A stretch of 64,000 nt of DNA from Superficieibacter electus (GTDB lineage: Bacteria > Pseudomonadota > Gammaproteobacteria > Enterobacterales > Enterobacteriaceae): assembly GCF_002915575.1 (NCBI RefSeq), contig NZ_PQGD01000002.1:124001-188000 (forward strand). Reading direction: 5' to 3'. The notes beneath the pieces were generated by a model, which worked only from the letters and a program-made list of their open reading frames with translations, made no database searches and was not told the origin of the DNA. Positions 54,564 through 64,000 of this stretch are shown in pieces. Numbering within the stretch: the first letter of the stretch is position 1; each line of letters starts with the position of its first letter. Made by a program: the position numbers and the translations under genes.

Positions 54564-54795
54564 GGGGTGTTTGCCGGCTGGAATAGCGGCGGGAGACTTT
54601 TTTGGCGGCGTGCTTCAATAGTGGCTCCAGTGCTACGGCCAGCAGCATTTTCAAAGGTCGGCGGGCGACTGATTTAATCGCCCACCCAGCGACACCCGCC
54701 GGCCCATAGCGCAGCGCGGTCAGTAACGCCAGCTTCCCGACGATCTTAAGACCAGGTTTCACGTGGGTGCTTGCTTTCTGCCACTTGCTTTTCAT
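54559..54795 (-). CDS. pspD: Phage shock protein PspD
   Basis: A peripheral membrane protein of 78 residues: hydrophobic [29 protein letters not shown] and basic tail [11 protein letters not shown]. Last psp gene here, 16 bases after pspC. In E. coli pspE (a rhodanese) comes next; it is absent and ycjM follows instead. Its role in the stress response is minor or unknown. Confidence 0.9.
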   Translation of the reverse strand: MKSKWQKASTHVKPGLKIVGKLALLTALRYGPAGVAGWAIKSVARRPLKMLLAVALEPLLKHAAKKVSRRYSSRQTPR

Positions 54796-54811
54796 TTCTG
54801 GCTCCTGTTAT

Positions 54812-55171
54812 TTAAAGCTGACGGAAGCGGCTACGTAGTGAAAACGTATCAGAAGTCACATACCGCTCCATTTCGCGCAGACGTTTTTCGCCTGCCGCAA
54901 GCTCGCTTTCCACCATGGCCAATAGCTCGCCGCTATTAAGTGCCTGTTCCCCCTCAAGCCCACTGTCGGGCACCGGGTCCAGCATAAATGTCATAATGAT
55001 GTACGCGACGACCACAAAAAAGAACAGCCCAAACACCATTGCCAGTACGGTAATTAAGCGGACCAGCTTGACCGGCACATCGAAATAATGGGCGATCCCG
55101 GCGCAAACACCTTTCACCATGCCCTGCTGCGGGCGTCGCCACAATTTTTTATTCAGGTCGATAACTGCCAT
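54812..55171 (-). CDS. pspC: Phage shock protein PspC
   Basis: A membrane protein of 119 residues. The N-terminal PspC domain KLWRRPQQGMVKGVCAGIAHYFDVPVKLVRLITVLAMVFG is conserved; one membrane segment (about 40-65) follows. It senses membrane stress with PspB and recruits PspA, releasing PspF. The start shares a base with the pspB stop (TAATG). Confidence 0.95.
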   Translation of the reverse strand: MAVIDLNKKLWRRPQQGMVKGVCAGIAHYFDVPVKLVRLITVLAMVFGLFFFVVVAYIIMTFMLDPVPDSGLEGEQALNSGELLAMVESELAAGEKRLREMERYVTSDTFSLRSRFRQL

Positions 55172-55395
55172 TAGCGATCCCTCCAGTTTGGATGTTCTGC
55201 ATCAAGAATAGCCTCCAGCGCCTGGATGCGTTCCTGCATTCTTTTGGCTTCATCGCTTAACTGCACCAGGTGCTGTTGTTCATTAGCGGATAAGGTGCCG
55301 TTGCGGGAACGGTTGTTGTAATGCAGCCACAGCCAGACAGGCAGAACAAACAGAATGAACAGGGTTAACGGTATGGCAAGAAAAAGCGCGCTCAT
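55171..55395 (-). CDS. pspB: Phage shock protein PspB
   Basis: A protein of 74 residues: an N-terminal membrane segment (about 4-25) and a coiled-coil cytoplasmic tail (SANEQQHLVQLSDEAKRMQERIQALEAILD). Works with PspC as the membrane sensor pair. AAGGAG precedes ATG. Confidence 0.95.
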   Translation of the reverse strand: MSALFLAIPLTLFILFVLPVWLWLHYNNRSRNGTLSANEQQHLVQLSDEAKRMQERIQALEAILDAEHPNWRDR

Positions 55396-55447
55396 GTGTA
55401 CTCCTTACAGGTATTGAGCGGCGGTGCGCTCAGGCACCGCCAGAATG

Positions 55448-56116
55448 TTATTGGTTATCCTGCTTCATTTTGGCTTTCAGCGCGGCCAATTGCTCGCTGA
55501 TTTCATCATCCGCCTGCAAATCGGCGAACTGCTGATCCAGCGTTCTCTGTTTACCAAACCCATGGCTTTCCGCTTCGGCTTCCATATGATCAATACGACG
55601 CTCAAAGGATTCGAAACGTGCCATTGCTTCATCAATTTTTCCACTGTCCAGTTGGCGACGCACTTCGCGTGAAGAGCTTGCCGCCTGATGACGCAGCGTC
55701 AATGCCTGCTGGCGTGCACGCGTCTCACTGAGTTTGTTTTCCAGCTCGCCGATCTCTTTTTTCATCCGGGTCAGGGTCTCATCAACCAGAATGGCTTCAT
55801 CTTCCAGGGTCGCAATCAAATCGGTCAGCTTCTGCTTTTCAATCAGCGCGGCGCGGGCTAAATCGTCTTTATCTTTACGCAGCGCCAGTTCCGCTTTTTC
55901 CTGCCATTCCTGCTGCTGAGCGGTCGCCTGTTCAATACGGCGGCTCAGCTGCTTTTTCTCTGCCAGCGAGCGGGCGGAGGTAGAACGGACTTCAACCAGC
56001 GTGTCTTCCATTTCCTGAATCATCAGGCGCACCAGCTTCTGTGGATCTTCCGCTTTCTCCAGCAGTGAATTTATGTTGGCGTTCACGATGTCGGCAAAAC
56101 GAGAAAAAATACCCAT
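55448..56116 (-). CDS. pspA: Phage shock protein PspA
   Basis: An ESCRT-III-like protein of 222 residues, nearly entirely coiled coil, beginning [40 protein letters not shown]. It binds and inhibits PspF in unstressed cells and forms membrane scaffolds under stress. GAGGAGTTA precedes ATG. Transcribed from the sigma-54 promoter at 56190-56175. Confidence 0.97.
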   Translation of the reverse strand: MGIFSRFADIVNANINSLLEKAEDPQKLVRLMIQEMEDTLVEVRSTSARSLAEKKQLSRRIEQATAQQQEWQEKAELALRKDKDDLARAALIEKQKLTDLIATLEDEAILVDETLTRMKKEIGELENKLSETRARQQALTLRHQAASSSREVRRQLDSGKIDEAMARFESFERRIDHMEAEAESHGFGKQRTLDQQFADLQADDEISEQLAALKAKMKQDNQ

Positions 56117-56174
56117 AATTAACTCCTCACGATGATATTCATTATATCGGGCGTTGCCCTGTTGATAAACTTAT

Positions 56175-56190
56175 TGCAAGCACCGTGCCA
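56175..56190 (-). promoter_or_regulatory. Sigma-54 promoter of pspA
   Basis: On the minus strand TGGCACGGTGCTTGCA is a near-perfect -24/-12 element. It is about 60 bases before pspA. The 100 bases beyond, up to pspF, are AT-rich and should hold the PspF activator sites, an IHF site and the pspF promoter. Confidence 0.93.
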
Positions 56191-56289
56191 TATTTTTATG
56201 TCATTGATTTATAAATAATCGATTGATTAATCATCACCCAGAATATAAAGTGTAATGGTTAATAACACTACATAATGGTGAATTTCATC

Positions 56290-57261
56290 ATGGCTGAGCA
56301 GAAAGATAACCTGTTAGGAGAAGCGAATAATTTTATCGACGTCCTTGAACAGGTCTCACATCTGGCCCCCCTGACAAAGCCGGTACTAATTATTGGCGAG
56401 CGTGGTACGGGTAAAGAATTGATTGCCAGTCGTCTGCATTTTCTCTCCTCTCGCTGGCAGGGGCCGTTTGTATCCCTGAACTGCGCCGCGCTTAACGAAA
56501 ACCTTCTGGATTCAGAGTTGTTCGGTCATGAAGCGGGGGCATTTACCGGAGCGCAGAAACGGCATCCGGGGCGTTTTGAGCGCGCCGATGGCGGCACGCT
56601 GTTTCTCGATGAGCTGGCAACCGCGCCGATGCTGGTACAGGAAAAACTGCTGCGGGTGATTGAATATGGTGAGCTGGAACGCGTGGGCGGTAGCCAGCCG
56701 CTACAGGTAAATGTGCGCCTGGTGTGCGCCACCAACGCTGACCTGCCGCAATTGGTCGAAGAAGGCACCTTTCGCGCTGACCTGCTCGACCGGCTGGCTT
56801 TTGACGTGGTGCTACTGCCGCCGCTGCGCGAACGCCAGAGCGATATCATGCTGATGGCTGAACATTTCGCCATTCAGATGTGCCGCGAAATTGGGTTGCC
56901 TCTTTTTCCCGGCTTTACTGAACATGCCACACAAACGCTAATGGGCTATCGTTGGCCGGGTAATATTCGTGAGCTGAAAAATGTCGTTGAACGCTCAGTG
57001 TATCGTCATGGCACCAGTGAAACTCCGTTAGAGAATATTATTATCGATCCTTTTGCTCGCGCCCTGGCGCCTGCGCAGGAAAATACTCCACAGGATCTGC
57101 CCGGTTTGCCACTGAATTTGCGTCAGTATCAACATGAGCAAGAGCGGGCACTGCTGGAAAAAAGTCTGCAGCAGGGTCGCTTTAACCAAAAACGCGCGGC
57201 CGAACTTTTGGGCATCACCTACCATCAACTGCGGGCATTGCTCAAAAAACATCAGATTTAA
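56290..57261 (+). CDS. pspF: Sigma-54 activator PspF
   Basis: An enhancer-binding protein of 323 residues without a receiver domain. Walker A GERGTGKE, the sigma-54 contact motif GAFTGA (about 81-86), Walker B GGTLFLDELA, and a C-terminal helix-turn-helix KRAAELLGITYHQLRALLKKH are present. ATG at 56290 gives the standard N-terminus MAEQKDNLLGEAN; an upstream start at 56275 adds five residues. Activates psp genes when freed from PspA. Divergent from pspA. Confidence 0.96.
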   Translation: MAEQKDNLLGEANNFIDVLEQVSHLAPLTKPVLIIGERGTGKELIASRLHFLSSRWQGPFVSLNCAALNENLLDSELFGHEAGAFTGAQKRHPGRFERADGGTLFLDELATAPMLVQEKLLRVIEYGELERVGGSQPLQVNVRLVCATNADLPQLVEEGTFRADLLDRLAFDVVLLPPLRERQSDIMLMAEHFAIQMCREIGLPLFPGFTEHATQTLMGYRWPGNIRELKNVVERSVYRHGTSETPLENIIIDPFARALAPAQENTPQDLPGLPLNLRQYQHEQERALLEKSLQQGRFNQKRAAELLGITYHQLRALLKKHQI

Positions 57262-57373
57262 CCCTGCGAACGCCAAAGCTGACCATATTTACAGCGATTG
57301 TCCGCAGACATTTTTACGCAGCAGGTGTAAGTGCGATACACTTTGCAGATCGAATCTGAAAACCCTGAAAATT

Positions 57374-59020
57374 ATGCGCCTGGTTTTGTCATCTTTGGTC
57401 GCTGCTGTCGGCCTCCTTTACGGCCTGGCCCATGCAGCCCCTGAGCCGTCGGCTTCTCCTGTCTCCGATATTCGCGACAGCGGCTTTGTCTATTGCGTCA
57501 GCGGGCAGGTCAATACCTTCAACCCACAAAAAGCAGGCAGCGGCCTGATTGTGGACACGCTGGCAGACCAGCTTTACGACCGCCTGCTTGAGGTCGATCC
57601 CTATACTTACCGGCTGGTGCCTGAGCTGGCAGAACGCTGGGAAGTGCTGGATAACGGTGCTACCTATCGCTTTTTCTTACGCAACGGTGTGGCGTTTCAA
57701 AAGACAGCATGGTTTACCCCCACGCGTCCCCTGAATGCTGACGACGTGGTATTTACCTTCCAGCGCATTTTTAATCGCCATCATCCATGGCACGCGGTTA
57801 ACGGCAGTAGTTTCCCCTATTTCGACAGTCTTCAGTTTGCCGACACGGTGGAAAGCGTACGTAAGCTGGATAATCGTACCGTCGAATTTCGTCTTACCCG
57901 GCCAGATGCCTCGTTCCTGTGGCATCTGGCGACGCATTATGCCTCAGTGATGTCAGCAGAATATGCCGCCGAATTAACCAAAACCGACCGTGAAGAGTTG
58001 CTTGATCGCCAGCCTGTCGGCACGGGGCCTTATCAACTCAGTGAATATCGATCGGGTCAATACATCCGTTTACAGCGTCATTCACGCTTCTGGCGCGGCC
58101 AGCCGCTGATGCCTCAGGTCGTGGTTGACCTCGGCTCTGGCGGGACGGGTCGCCTCTCACGGCTTTTAACAGGTGAGTGCGATGTACTCGCCTGGCCGGC
58201 TGCCAGCCAGCTTTCCATTTTGCGTGACGATCCGCGCCTGAGATTAACGCTGCGTCCCGGGATGAACATTGCCTATCTGGCGTTTAACACTAATAAAGCA
58301 CCGCTGAATAACCCGGCCGTCCGTCATGCACTGGCGCTGGCAATCAATAATGAAAGACTGATGCAGTCGATTTATTACGGTACGGCAGAAACAGCGGCCT
58401 CAATTTTGCCCCGCGCGTCATGGGCCTATGATAGCGAAGCAAAAATTACCGAATACGATCCCGCTAAAGCCCGGGAGCAGCTTAAAAGCCTGGGTGTGGA
58501 AAACTTATCGCTTCAGCTATGGGTACCAACCTCATCGCAGGCCTGGAATCCCAGTCCGTTGAAAATGGCGGAGTTGATTCAGGCAGATATGGCGCATATT
58601 GGGGTAAAAGTCACGATTATGCCAGTCGAGGGTCGTTTTCAGGAAGCGAGACTGATGGATATGAATCATGATATGACGCTGGCTGGCTGGGCCACCGACA
58701 GTAACGATCCGGACAGTTTTTTCCGCCCGCTCCTGAGCTGTGCCGCCATCAGTTCTCAAACCAACTATGCTCACTGGTGCAATCGCCAGTTTGATAATGT
58801 CTTGCTCAAGGCCCTTTCCTCGCAACAGCTTGCTTCGCGTATTGACGCTTATGATGAAGCACAACATATTCTCGCCAGTGAACTGCCGGTATTGCCTCTG
58901 GCTTCCTCACTACGCTTGCAGGCCTATCGCTACGATATGAAAGGATTAGTGCTGAGCCCGTTTGGCAATGCTTCTTTCGCAGGTGTCTCACGCGAAAAGG
59001 AAGAGGGGCAAAAACCATGA
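57374..59020 (+). CDS. sapA: SapA periplasmic binding protein
   Basis: A binding protein of 548 residues. Signal peptide ends near AHA|APEP (residue 21). Family 5 features include [26 protein letters not shown] and [21 protein letters not shown]. Implicated in antimicrobial-peptide resistance and haem or peptide uptake in other species. Start ATG at 57374; the open frame extends back into pspF but signal peptide placement fixes the start. Stop overlaps sapB. Confidence 0.95.
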   Translation: MRLVLSSLVAAVGLLYGLAHAAPEPSASPVSDIRDSGFVYCVSGQVNTFNPQKAGSGLIVDTLADQLYDRLLEVDPYTYRLVPELAERWEVLDNGATYRFFLRNGVAFQKTAWFTPTRPLNADDVVFTFQRIFNRHHPWHAVNGSSFPYFDSLQFADTVESVRKLDNRTVEFRLTRPDASFLWHLATHYASVMSAEYAAELTKTDREELLDRQPVGTGPYQLSEYRSGQYIRLQRHSRFWRGQPLMPQVVVDLGSGGTGRLSRLLTGECDVLAWPAASQLSILRDDPRLRLTLRPGMNIAYLAFNTNKAPLNNPAVRHALALAINNERLMQSIYYGTAETAASILPRASWAYDSEAKITEYDPAKAREQLKSLGVENLSLQLWVPTSSQAWNPSPLKMAELIQADMAHIGVKVTIMPVEGRFQEARLMDMNHDMTLAGWATDSNDPDSFFRPLLSCAAISSQTNYAHWCNRQFDNVLLKALSSQQLASRIDAYDEAQHILASELPVLPLASSLRLQAYRYDMKGLVLSPFGNASFAGVSREKEEGQKP

Positions 59021-59982
59021 TTATTTTTACACTGCGTCGCCTGTTGCTGCTGTTGATTACCTTATTCTTATTAACGTTTATAGGCTTCAGCCTGAGCTAT
59101 TTTACGCCGCATGCCCCGCTTCAGGGCGCATCGTTGTGGAATGCCTGGGTGTTCTGGTTCAACGGTATTTTGCACTGGGATTTCGGCATCTCCAGTATCA
59201 ACGGCCAGCTGATCTCCGAGCAGTTAAAAGAGGTCTTTCCGGCCACCATGGAGCTTTGTATTCTCGCCTTCACGTTTGCCCTGCTGATCGGAATACCCGT
59301 GGGAATGCTGGCGGGTATCACGCGCAATAAATGGCAGGATAATGTGATAAGTGCGCTGGCTCTGCTGGGGTTTTCGATTCCGGTTTTCTGGCTGGCGCTG
59401 CTACTGACGATGTTTTTCTCACTGACGCTGGGCTGGTTACCGGTCTCGGGGCGTTTCGATCTGCTGTATGAAGTCAAAAACGTTACCGGCTTCGCTATCA
59501 TTGATGCCTGGCTTTCCGACTCGCCGTGGCGTCATGAAATGGTGTTAAGCGCCCTGCGCCATATGATTTTGCCAGTGCTGACGCTGGCCGTTGCCCCCAC
59601 CACGGAAGTGATTCGGTTAATGCGTATCAGCACGATTGAGGTGTTCGACCAGAACTATATCAAAGCGGCGGCCACTCGCGGCGTCTCTCGCCGGACCATT
59701 CTCTGGCGTCATGTCCTGCATAATGCGCTACCGCCGGTGATCCCCCGTCTGGGGCTGCAATTTTCGACCATGCTGACGCTGGCGATGATCACTGAAGTGG
59801 TATTTAGCTGGCCAGGTCTGGGGCGCTGGCTGATTAATGCCATCCGCCAGCAGGATTACGCAGCCATTTCGGCAGGCGTGATGGTGATTGGTGCTCTGGT
59901 CATTATAGTGAACGTTATTTCGGACATCCTGGGTGCTATGGCTAACCCTCTGAAACATAAGGAATGGTATGCCTTACGATAG
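59017..59982 (+). CDS. sapB: SapB permease
   Basis: A DppB-type permease of 321 residues with about six membrane segments. The EAA-type loop [33 protein letters not shown] is present. Start overlaps the sapA stop by 4 bases. Pairs with SapC. In E. coli SapBCDF also exports putrescine. Confidence 0.95.
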   Translation: MIIFTLRRLLLLLITLFLLTFIGFSLSYFTPHAPLQGASLWNAWVFWFNGILHWDFGISSINGQLISEQLKEVFPATMELCILAFTFALLIGIPVGMLAGITRNKWQDNVISALALLGFSIPVFWLALLLTMFFSLTLGWLPVSGRFDLLYEVKNVTGFAIIDAWLSDSPWRHEMVLSALRHMILPVLTLAVAPTTEVIRLMRISTIEVFDQNYIKAAATRGVSRRTILWRHVLHNALPPVIPRLGLQFSTMLTLAMITEVVFSWPGLGRWLINAIRQQDYAAISAGVMVIGALVIIVNVISDILGAMANPLKHKEWYALR

Positions 59983-60859
59983 CGTCTACAGCGAAAAGCG
60001 CTCTCCGGGCGCACTGCGCAATGCGTGGCGCAAATTTTACTCAGACACCACGGCCATGATCGGTTTATATGGCTGTGGTGCGTTGCTACTGTTATGTGTG
60101 CTGGGTCACTGGTTTGCCCCTTATGGCATCAATCAGCAGTTTTTAGGCTATCAACTCTTGCCGCCATCGTGGTCGCGTTACGGAGAGGTTTCTTTTTTCC
60201 TCGGTACGGACGATCTGGGGCGCGACGTGTTGAGCCGACTGCTTAGCGGCGCGACACCGACCGTGGGTGGCGCGTTCGTGGTCACGCTGGCAGCCACATT
60301 GTGTGGGCTGGTGCTCGGTGTTGTGGCCGGTTCCACCCACGGCCTGCGTTCGGCGGCGCTGAACCATATTCTGGATACGCTGTTATCCATCCCTTCCTTA
60401 CTGCTGGCGATTATTGTCGTTGCCTTTGCTGGTCCGCATTTGTCGCATGCGATGTTCGCCGTCTGGCTGGCACTGCTGCCACGGATGGTGCGCTCGGTCT
60501 ATAGCCTGGTGCATGACGAACTGGAAAAAGAGTATGTGGTGGCTGCCCGTCTTGACGGTGCCACGACGCTGAATATTTTGTGGTTCGCTGTACTGCCTAA
60601 TATTACGGCGGGGATGGTCACTGAAATCACCCGCGCCTTGTCAATGGCGATTCTGGATATCGCCGCGCTGGGCTTTCTCGACCTTGGTGCACAGCTGCCT
60701 TCTCCGGAATGGGGCGCGATGCTGGGCGACGCGCTTGAGCTTATCTATGTTGCGCCGTGGACAGTAATGCTGCCGGGCGCGGCGATTATGATAAGCGTAC
60801 TGCTGATTAACCTGCTGGGCGACGGCCTGCGCCGCGCAATTAACGCGGGGGTGGAATAA
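59969..60859 (+). CDS. sapC: SapC permease
   Basis: A DppC-type permease of 296 residues. N-terminal cytoplasmic stretch, then six membrane segments and an EAA-type loop [28 protein letters not shown]. Overlaps sapB by 14 bases; last base of its stop is shared with the sapD start. Confidence 0.95.
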   Translation: MPYDSVYSEKRSPGALRNAWRKFYSDTTAMIGLYGCGALLLLCVLGHWFAPYGINQQFLGYQLLPPSWSRYGEVSFFLGTDDLGRDVLSRLLSGATPTVGGAFVVTLAATLCGLVLGVVAGSTHGLRSAALNHILDTLLSIPSLLLAIIVVAFAGPHLSHAMFAVWLALLPRMVRSVYSLVHDELEKEYVVAARLDGATTLNILWFAVLPNITAGMVTEITRALSMAILDIAALGFLDLGAQLPSPEWGAMLGDALELIYVAPWTVMLPGAAIMISVLLINLLGDGLRRAINAGVE

Positions 60860-61851
60860 TGCCATTACTGGATATCCGCAACCTGACCATTGAATTTAAG
60901 ACCAGTGAAGGCTGGGTGAAGGCAGTTGACCGCGTCAGCATGACGCTGGCCGAAGGGGAAATCCGCGGACTGGTGGGCGAGTCTGGCTCTGGCAAAAGCC
61001 TGATTGCCAAAGCAATTTGCGGCGTCACTAAGGATAACTGGCGAATTACTGCTGACCGTATGCGCTTTGACGATATCGATTTACTGCGGCTGTCAGTACG
61101 CGAACGGCGCAAGCTGGTAGGGCATAATGTGTCGATGATATTTCAGGAACCGCAATCCTGTCTTGATCCCTCAGAGCGCATTGGGACCCAGTTGATGCAA
61201 AATATTCCCCGCTGGACCTTTAAAGGCCGCTGGTGGCAGCGTCTGGGCTGGCGCAAACAGCGCGCCATTGAGTTACTGCACCGGGTGGGGATTAAAGATC
61301 ATAAAGATGTGCTGCGCAGCTTTCCTTATGAGCTTACCGATGGTGAGTGCCAGAAAGTAATGATAGCCATTGCGCTGGCAAATCAGCCGCGTCTGCTGAT
61401 TGCCGATGAGCCGACGAATGCCATGGAGCCAACCACTCAGGCACAAATTTTCCGCCTGCTGAGCCGGCTGAATCAGAATAACAACACCACGATCCTGTTA
61501 ATCAGCCACGACCTGCAAATGCTGAGTAAATGGGCCGATAAAATCAACGTGATGTACTGCGGACAGACAGTGGAGACCGCCCCAAGCGAAGAATTGATCG
61601 CAACGCCGCACCATCCTTACACGCAGGCGCTTATCCGGGCCATTCCGGACTTTGGCAGCGCCATGCCGCATAAAAGTCGGCTCAATACCATGCCGGGGGC
61701 TATTCCCCTGCTTGAACACTTGCCGATTGGCTGCCGGCTGGGGCCTCGCTGCCCGTATGCTCAGCGCAAATGTATTGAAACGCCTCGTCTGACAGGGGCT
61801 AAAAACCATCTGTACGCCTGTCATTTTCCGCTGAATATGGAGAGAGAGTGA
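60859..61851 (+). CDS. sapD: SapD ATP-binding protein
   Basis: A DppD-type ATPase of 330 residues. Walker A GESGSGKS (about 40-47), Walker [13 protein letters not shown] and the H-loop LISHDL are standard; the signature is LTDGECQKV instead of LSGGQ. The C-terminal oligopeptide-transport region [14 protein letters not shown] is present. SapD also supports TrkG/TrkH potassium uptake in E. coli. Confidence 0.95.
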   Translation: MPLLDIRNLTIEFKTSEGWVKAVDRVSMTLAEGEIRGLVGESGSGKSLIAKAICGVTKDNWRITADRMRFDDIDLLRLSVRERRKLVGHNVSMIFQEPQSCLDPSERIGTQLMQNIPRWTFKGRWWQRLGWRKQRAIELLHRVGIKDHKDVLRSFPYELTDGECQKVMIAIALANQPRLLIADEPTNAMEPTTQAQIFRLLSRLNQNNNTTILLISHDLQMLSKWADKINVMYCGQTVETAPSEELIATPHHPYTQALIRAIPDFGSAMPHKSRLNTMPGAIPLLEHLPIGCRLGPRCPYAQRKCIETPRLTGAKNHLYACHFPLNMERE

Positions 61852-61852
61852 G

Positions 61853-62659
61853 ATGGTTGAAACCTTGCTTGAAGTTCGCAATCTGAGTAAAACGTTTCGC
61901 TATCGCACCGGCTGGTTTCACCGACAAACAGTGGAAGCAGTAAAACCATTGAGTTTTACCCTGCGCGAAAAACAAACGCTGGCGATTATAGGCGAAAACG
62001 GCTCGGGTAAGTCGACGCTGGCGAAAATGCTGGCGGGGATGGTAGAGCCAACAACCGGTGAGCTGCTGATTGACGATCACCCCCTGCATTATGGTGATTA
62101 TTCTTTTCGCAGCCAGCGTATCCGGATGATTTTTCAGGACCCGTCAACATCGCTTAACCCACGCCAGCGTATCTCGCAGATCCTGGATTTTCCGCTGCGC
62201 CTTAATACCGATTTACCCCCTGACGATCGGCGTAAACGTATTATCGAAACGATGCGTATGGTAGGCCTGCTTCCCGATCATGTTAGCTATTATCCGCATA
62301 TGCTGGCTCCGGGCCAGAAGCAACGTCTGGGGCTGGCCCGCGCACTTATCCTGCGCCCGAAAGTGATCATCGCCGACGAAGCGCTGGCCTCACTGGATAT
62401 GTCCATGCGCTCGCAATTGATTAACTTAATGCTGGAACTGCAGGAAAAACAGGGCATTGCCTATATCTACGTCACCCAGCATTTAGGCATGATGAAACAT
62501 ATCAGCGATCAGGTGCTGGTTATGCATCAGGGTGAAGTGGTGGAGCGCGGGAGTACCGCTGACGTGCTGGCCGCGCCGCTCCATGATTTAACCAAGCGCC
62601 TTATCGCCGGGCATTTTGGTGAAGCATTGACCGCTGATGCGTGGCGCAAGGATAAGTGA
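61853..62659 (+). CDS. sapF: SapF ATP-binding protein
   Basis: A DppF-type ATPase of 268 residues. Walker A GENGSGKST; signature LAPGQKQRLGLARALILRP (diverged from LSGGQ); Walker B VIIADEALASLD; H-loop YVTQHL has Gln-His rather than SHDL. Begins one base after the sapD stop. In E. coli fabI follows on the other side; here an ADP-ribosylglycohydrolase-family gene converges on it. Confidence 0.94.
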   Translation: MVETLLEVRNLSKTFRYRTGWFHRQTVEAVKPLSFTLREKQTLAIIGENGSGKSTLAKMLAGMVEPTTGELLIDDHPLHYGDYSFRSQRIRMIFQDPSTSLNPRQRISQILDFPLRLNTDLPPDDRRKRIIETMRMVGLLPDHVSYYPHMLAPGQKQRLGLARALILRPKVIIADEALASLDMSMRSQLINLMLELQEKQGIAYIYVTQHLGMMKHISDQVLVMHQGEVVERGSTADVLAAPLHDLTKRLIAGHFGEALTADAWRKDK

Positions 62660-62725
62660 CGCGTTTTGCAGAGAGAACAAAATGGCTCCCGCTCTCAGCC
62701 GAATGTAGACACGGCAGGTTTAGCA

Positions 62726-62748
62726 TGCCCGGTGAGCGCCACCGGGCA
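62726..62748. repeat. REP-like hairpin after sapF
   Basis: GCCCGGTG and CACCGGGC form a perfect 8-bp stem with an AGCGC loop (flanked by T/A). It resembles a REP core and may end the sap transcript or that of the converging gene. Confidence 0.6.
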
Positions 62749-62791
62749 CGTCTGTGCGTTGATTCAGGCTACCGCGCGTTAACGGTTTCCC

Positions 62792-64000
62792 TTACTCAAC
62801 CGGTGTGATTTGGAGGGTCGCCATAGACAGCGCGCCGCCACACACCACCAACCCTACGCCGCCGTCGTCGAGACGCTGCGTTGTGGCATCTTCAGCATAC
62901 AGCCTCATACCGTCCACCGTCGCGGTAATGGTGTGCCCCTTCACAGCAACATCAAAATTAACCTCGCGCTCGTAAATGTTTTTCAGCCCCTGCTCCGCCA
63001 GTACCGTTACGCTGTCGTCACGAACGCGAATCAGCTGGATTTTTTCGTCCTGCGTCATTTGCAGCGCGTAATAACGTCGCATGCCCTGGATTCGAAATGC
63101 CAGTCCACCATAGTCGCCCAGATGCAAGGTAATTTGACTTTGCAGCCGGTAATCACGCCATTGCCGGGTACCGTGGCTGACCAGCCCTTCGCCATACTCT
63201 TTAGAAATGCGAAAACGGGAGGGATAATGACGTGAGATAAGATCCACGCCGTTGACCCACGCCCGCCACCAGAAATCGCTCTCGCCCTCTGGCTTTTTCA
63301 GCGTCAGCGTTGGTGCGCCATCCCAGCGCAGGAAATCGACGAGTATCCTGCCATTATTAATGTGACATCGCCGCCAGGGCGTAGGAGCTGCCCGTCACCG
63401 TAGCAGGACCGGAGCTGGCTGTGCTCATCATAAACCCGATAGCACAACTGCACCTTCACAACGCCGGCACAGTCTTCTGGCATTAATACCCGTGCCTGTA
63501 AGCACTGACCCGGATAAATCAGCGGTGTAGCCATTAATTCATAGGACTGCATCCCGACAATTTCGGGCGGCGCAAAGGTCTGCGTCGTGACCATACTGTG
63601 CTGACCAGGCACCTGAGCGGTATAGCGCAGACTTAAATACCTGCGGTCATGATAGCGCTCATTACTGACCTCGATATCCTGCGCCAGGCTGCGGAAACCT
63701 TGTACGCTGCCGGGGAGCGAGAAATGATACTGCGCCCCTTCTTTAGGTGCGGCAGGCGGTTGCTGTCCGGCAAGTTTATGCCCAAGTGACACCAGATAAT
63801 CCGTTACCCGCACGGCGTTATTGATTGAAAAACCACCGTCAGCGGAGGAAATTAACATCCGATCCGCCAGCGGCCCACGCCAGTCAGGTCCGGCGTCGAT
63901 GCCTTGTAATCCCAGCATAATGCCTGACAGACAGCCTACGTTACCAGCGTTACAGTCCGTATCCCAGCCGGAGGTATTAATTATCATCTGCGCCCGCTGA
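62792..64000 (-). pseudogene. ADP-ribosylglycohydrolase-family gene, frameshifted, 5' end outside window
   Basis: Two open segments in different frames form one gene. The upstream one (to 63304) has the ADP-ribosylglycohydrolase C-terminal motif GWDTDCNAGNVGCLSGIMLGLQG, which holds metal-binding Asp residues. The downstream one (63397 region to 62792) reads ...NGRILVDFLRWDGAPTLTLKKPEGESDFWWRAWVNGVD and a beta-sandwich-like tail ending LQITPVE. The frame changes between about 63397 and 63350; the usual linker of about 20 residues before GRILVDFL seems missing, so a deletion rather than one-base slip is likely. The frame is open past 64000. The family removes ADP-ribose from proteins or small molecules; the specific role is unknown. 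Confidence 0.75.

Noticed and set aside
57134-57373. N-terminal extension of SapA reaching into pspF
   Set aside because: The signal peptide starts at 57374; the extension is out of frame with pspF coding and unlike any SapA.

Overview
The window is a stretch of chromosome from a member of the Enterobacteriaceae. Gene order largely follows the E. coli K-12 segment running from ynbABC/ydbHL through ldhA, hslJ, ydbK (nifJ), ompN, uspF, ttcA, dbpA and zntB, and then mppA, mpaA, ycjG, tpx, tyrR, ycjFX, ycjW, ompG, the ycjV-M cluster, pspDCBA/pspF and sapABCDF. Many proteins have the lengths I recall for their E. coli counterparts, but they differ enough to indicate another genus (Citrobacter, Enterobacter or Kluyvera type; I cannot fix it from sequence alone). 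I see no rRNA, tRNA, CRISPR array, complete insertion sequence or prophage. The E. coli Rac prophage site in ttcA is empty here.

Region 1-6000 (minus strand) holds two envelope-lipid operons: ynbA-ynbB-acyltransferase-ynbC, which resembles a small phospholipid pathway, and ydbH-ynbE-ydbL, the AsmA-like bridge system for moving phospholipid to the outer membrane. Region 6200-14000 carries a GAF/EAL c-di-GMP phosphodiesterase, ldhA, hslJ, ydbJ and the pyruvate:flavodoxin oxidoreductase. Region 14000-21000 holds two recognisable small RNAs: MicC, antisense to ydbK and divergent from ompN, and FnrS between zntB and ynaL/dbpA with a class II FNR site. It also holds ompN, uspF, a YghW-like protein, ttcA, dbpA and zntB.

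Region 21000-31100 is the accessory part. It has an MHYT-GGDEF-EAL protein with degenerate active sites, two YgdI/YgdR-type lipoproteins, and a hairpin-rich intergenic stretch ending in a strong orphan terminator. Two DUF2382 stress-type proteins follow, the first with a likely A-run frameshift. Then come a VOC/MFS pair, a TetR/SDR pair with a clear operator, and a LysR/NmrA pair.

Region 31300-41700 holds murein-peptide recycling genes (mppA, mpaA, ycjG), tpx, a remnant of an AraC-type regulator, tyrR with a near-ideal TyrR box, a 68-bp-period BIME array, ycjF and ycjX. Region 40600-54400 is the ycjW/ompG/ycjV-ycjM catabolic cluster: a LacI repressor, an outer-membrane channel, an ABC importer, two glycoside phosphorylases, beta-phosphoglucomutase and the guloside-to-glucoside epimerisation enzymes. 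Region 54500-62700 holds pspABCD with divergent pspF and a sigma-54 promoter, and the sapABCDF transporter. pspE is missing between pspD and ycjM. The window ends in an ADP-ribosylglycohydrolase-family gene broken by a frameshifting internal deletion.
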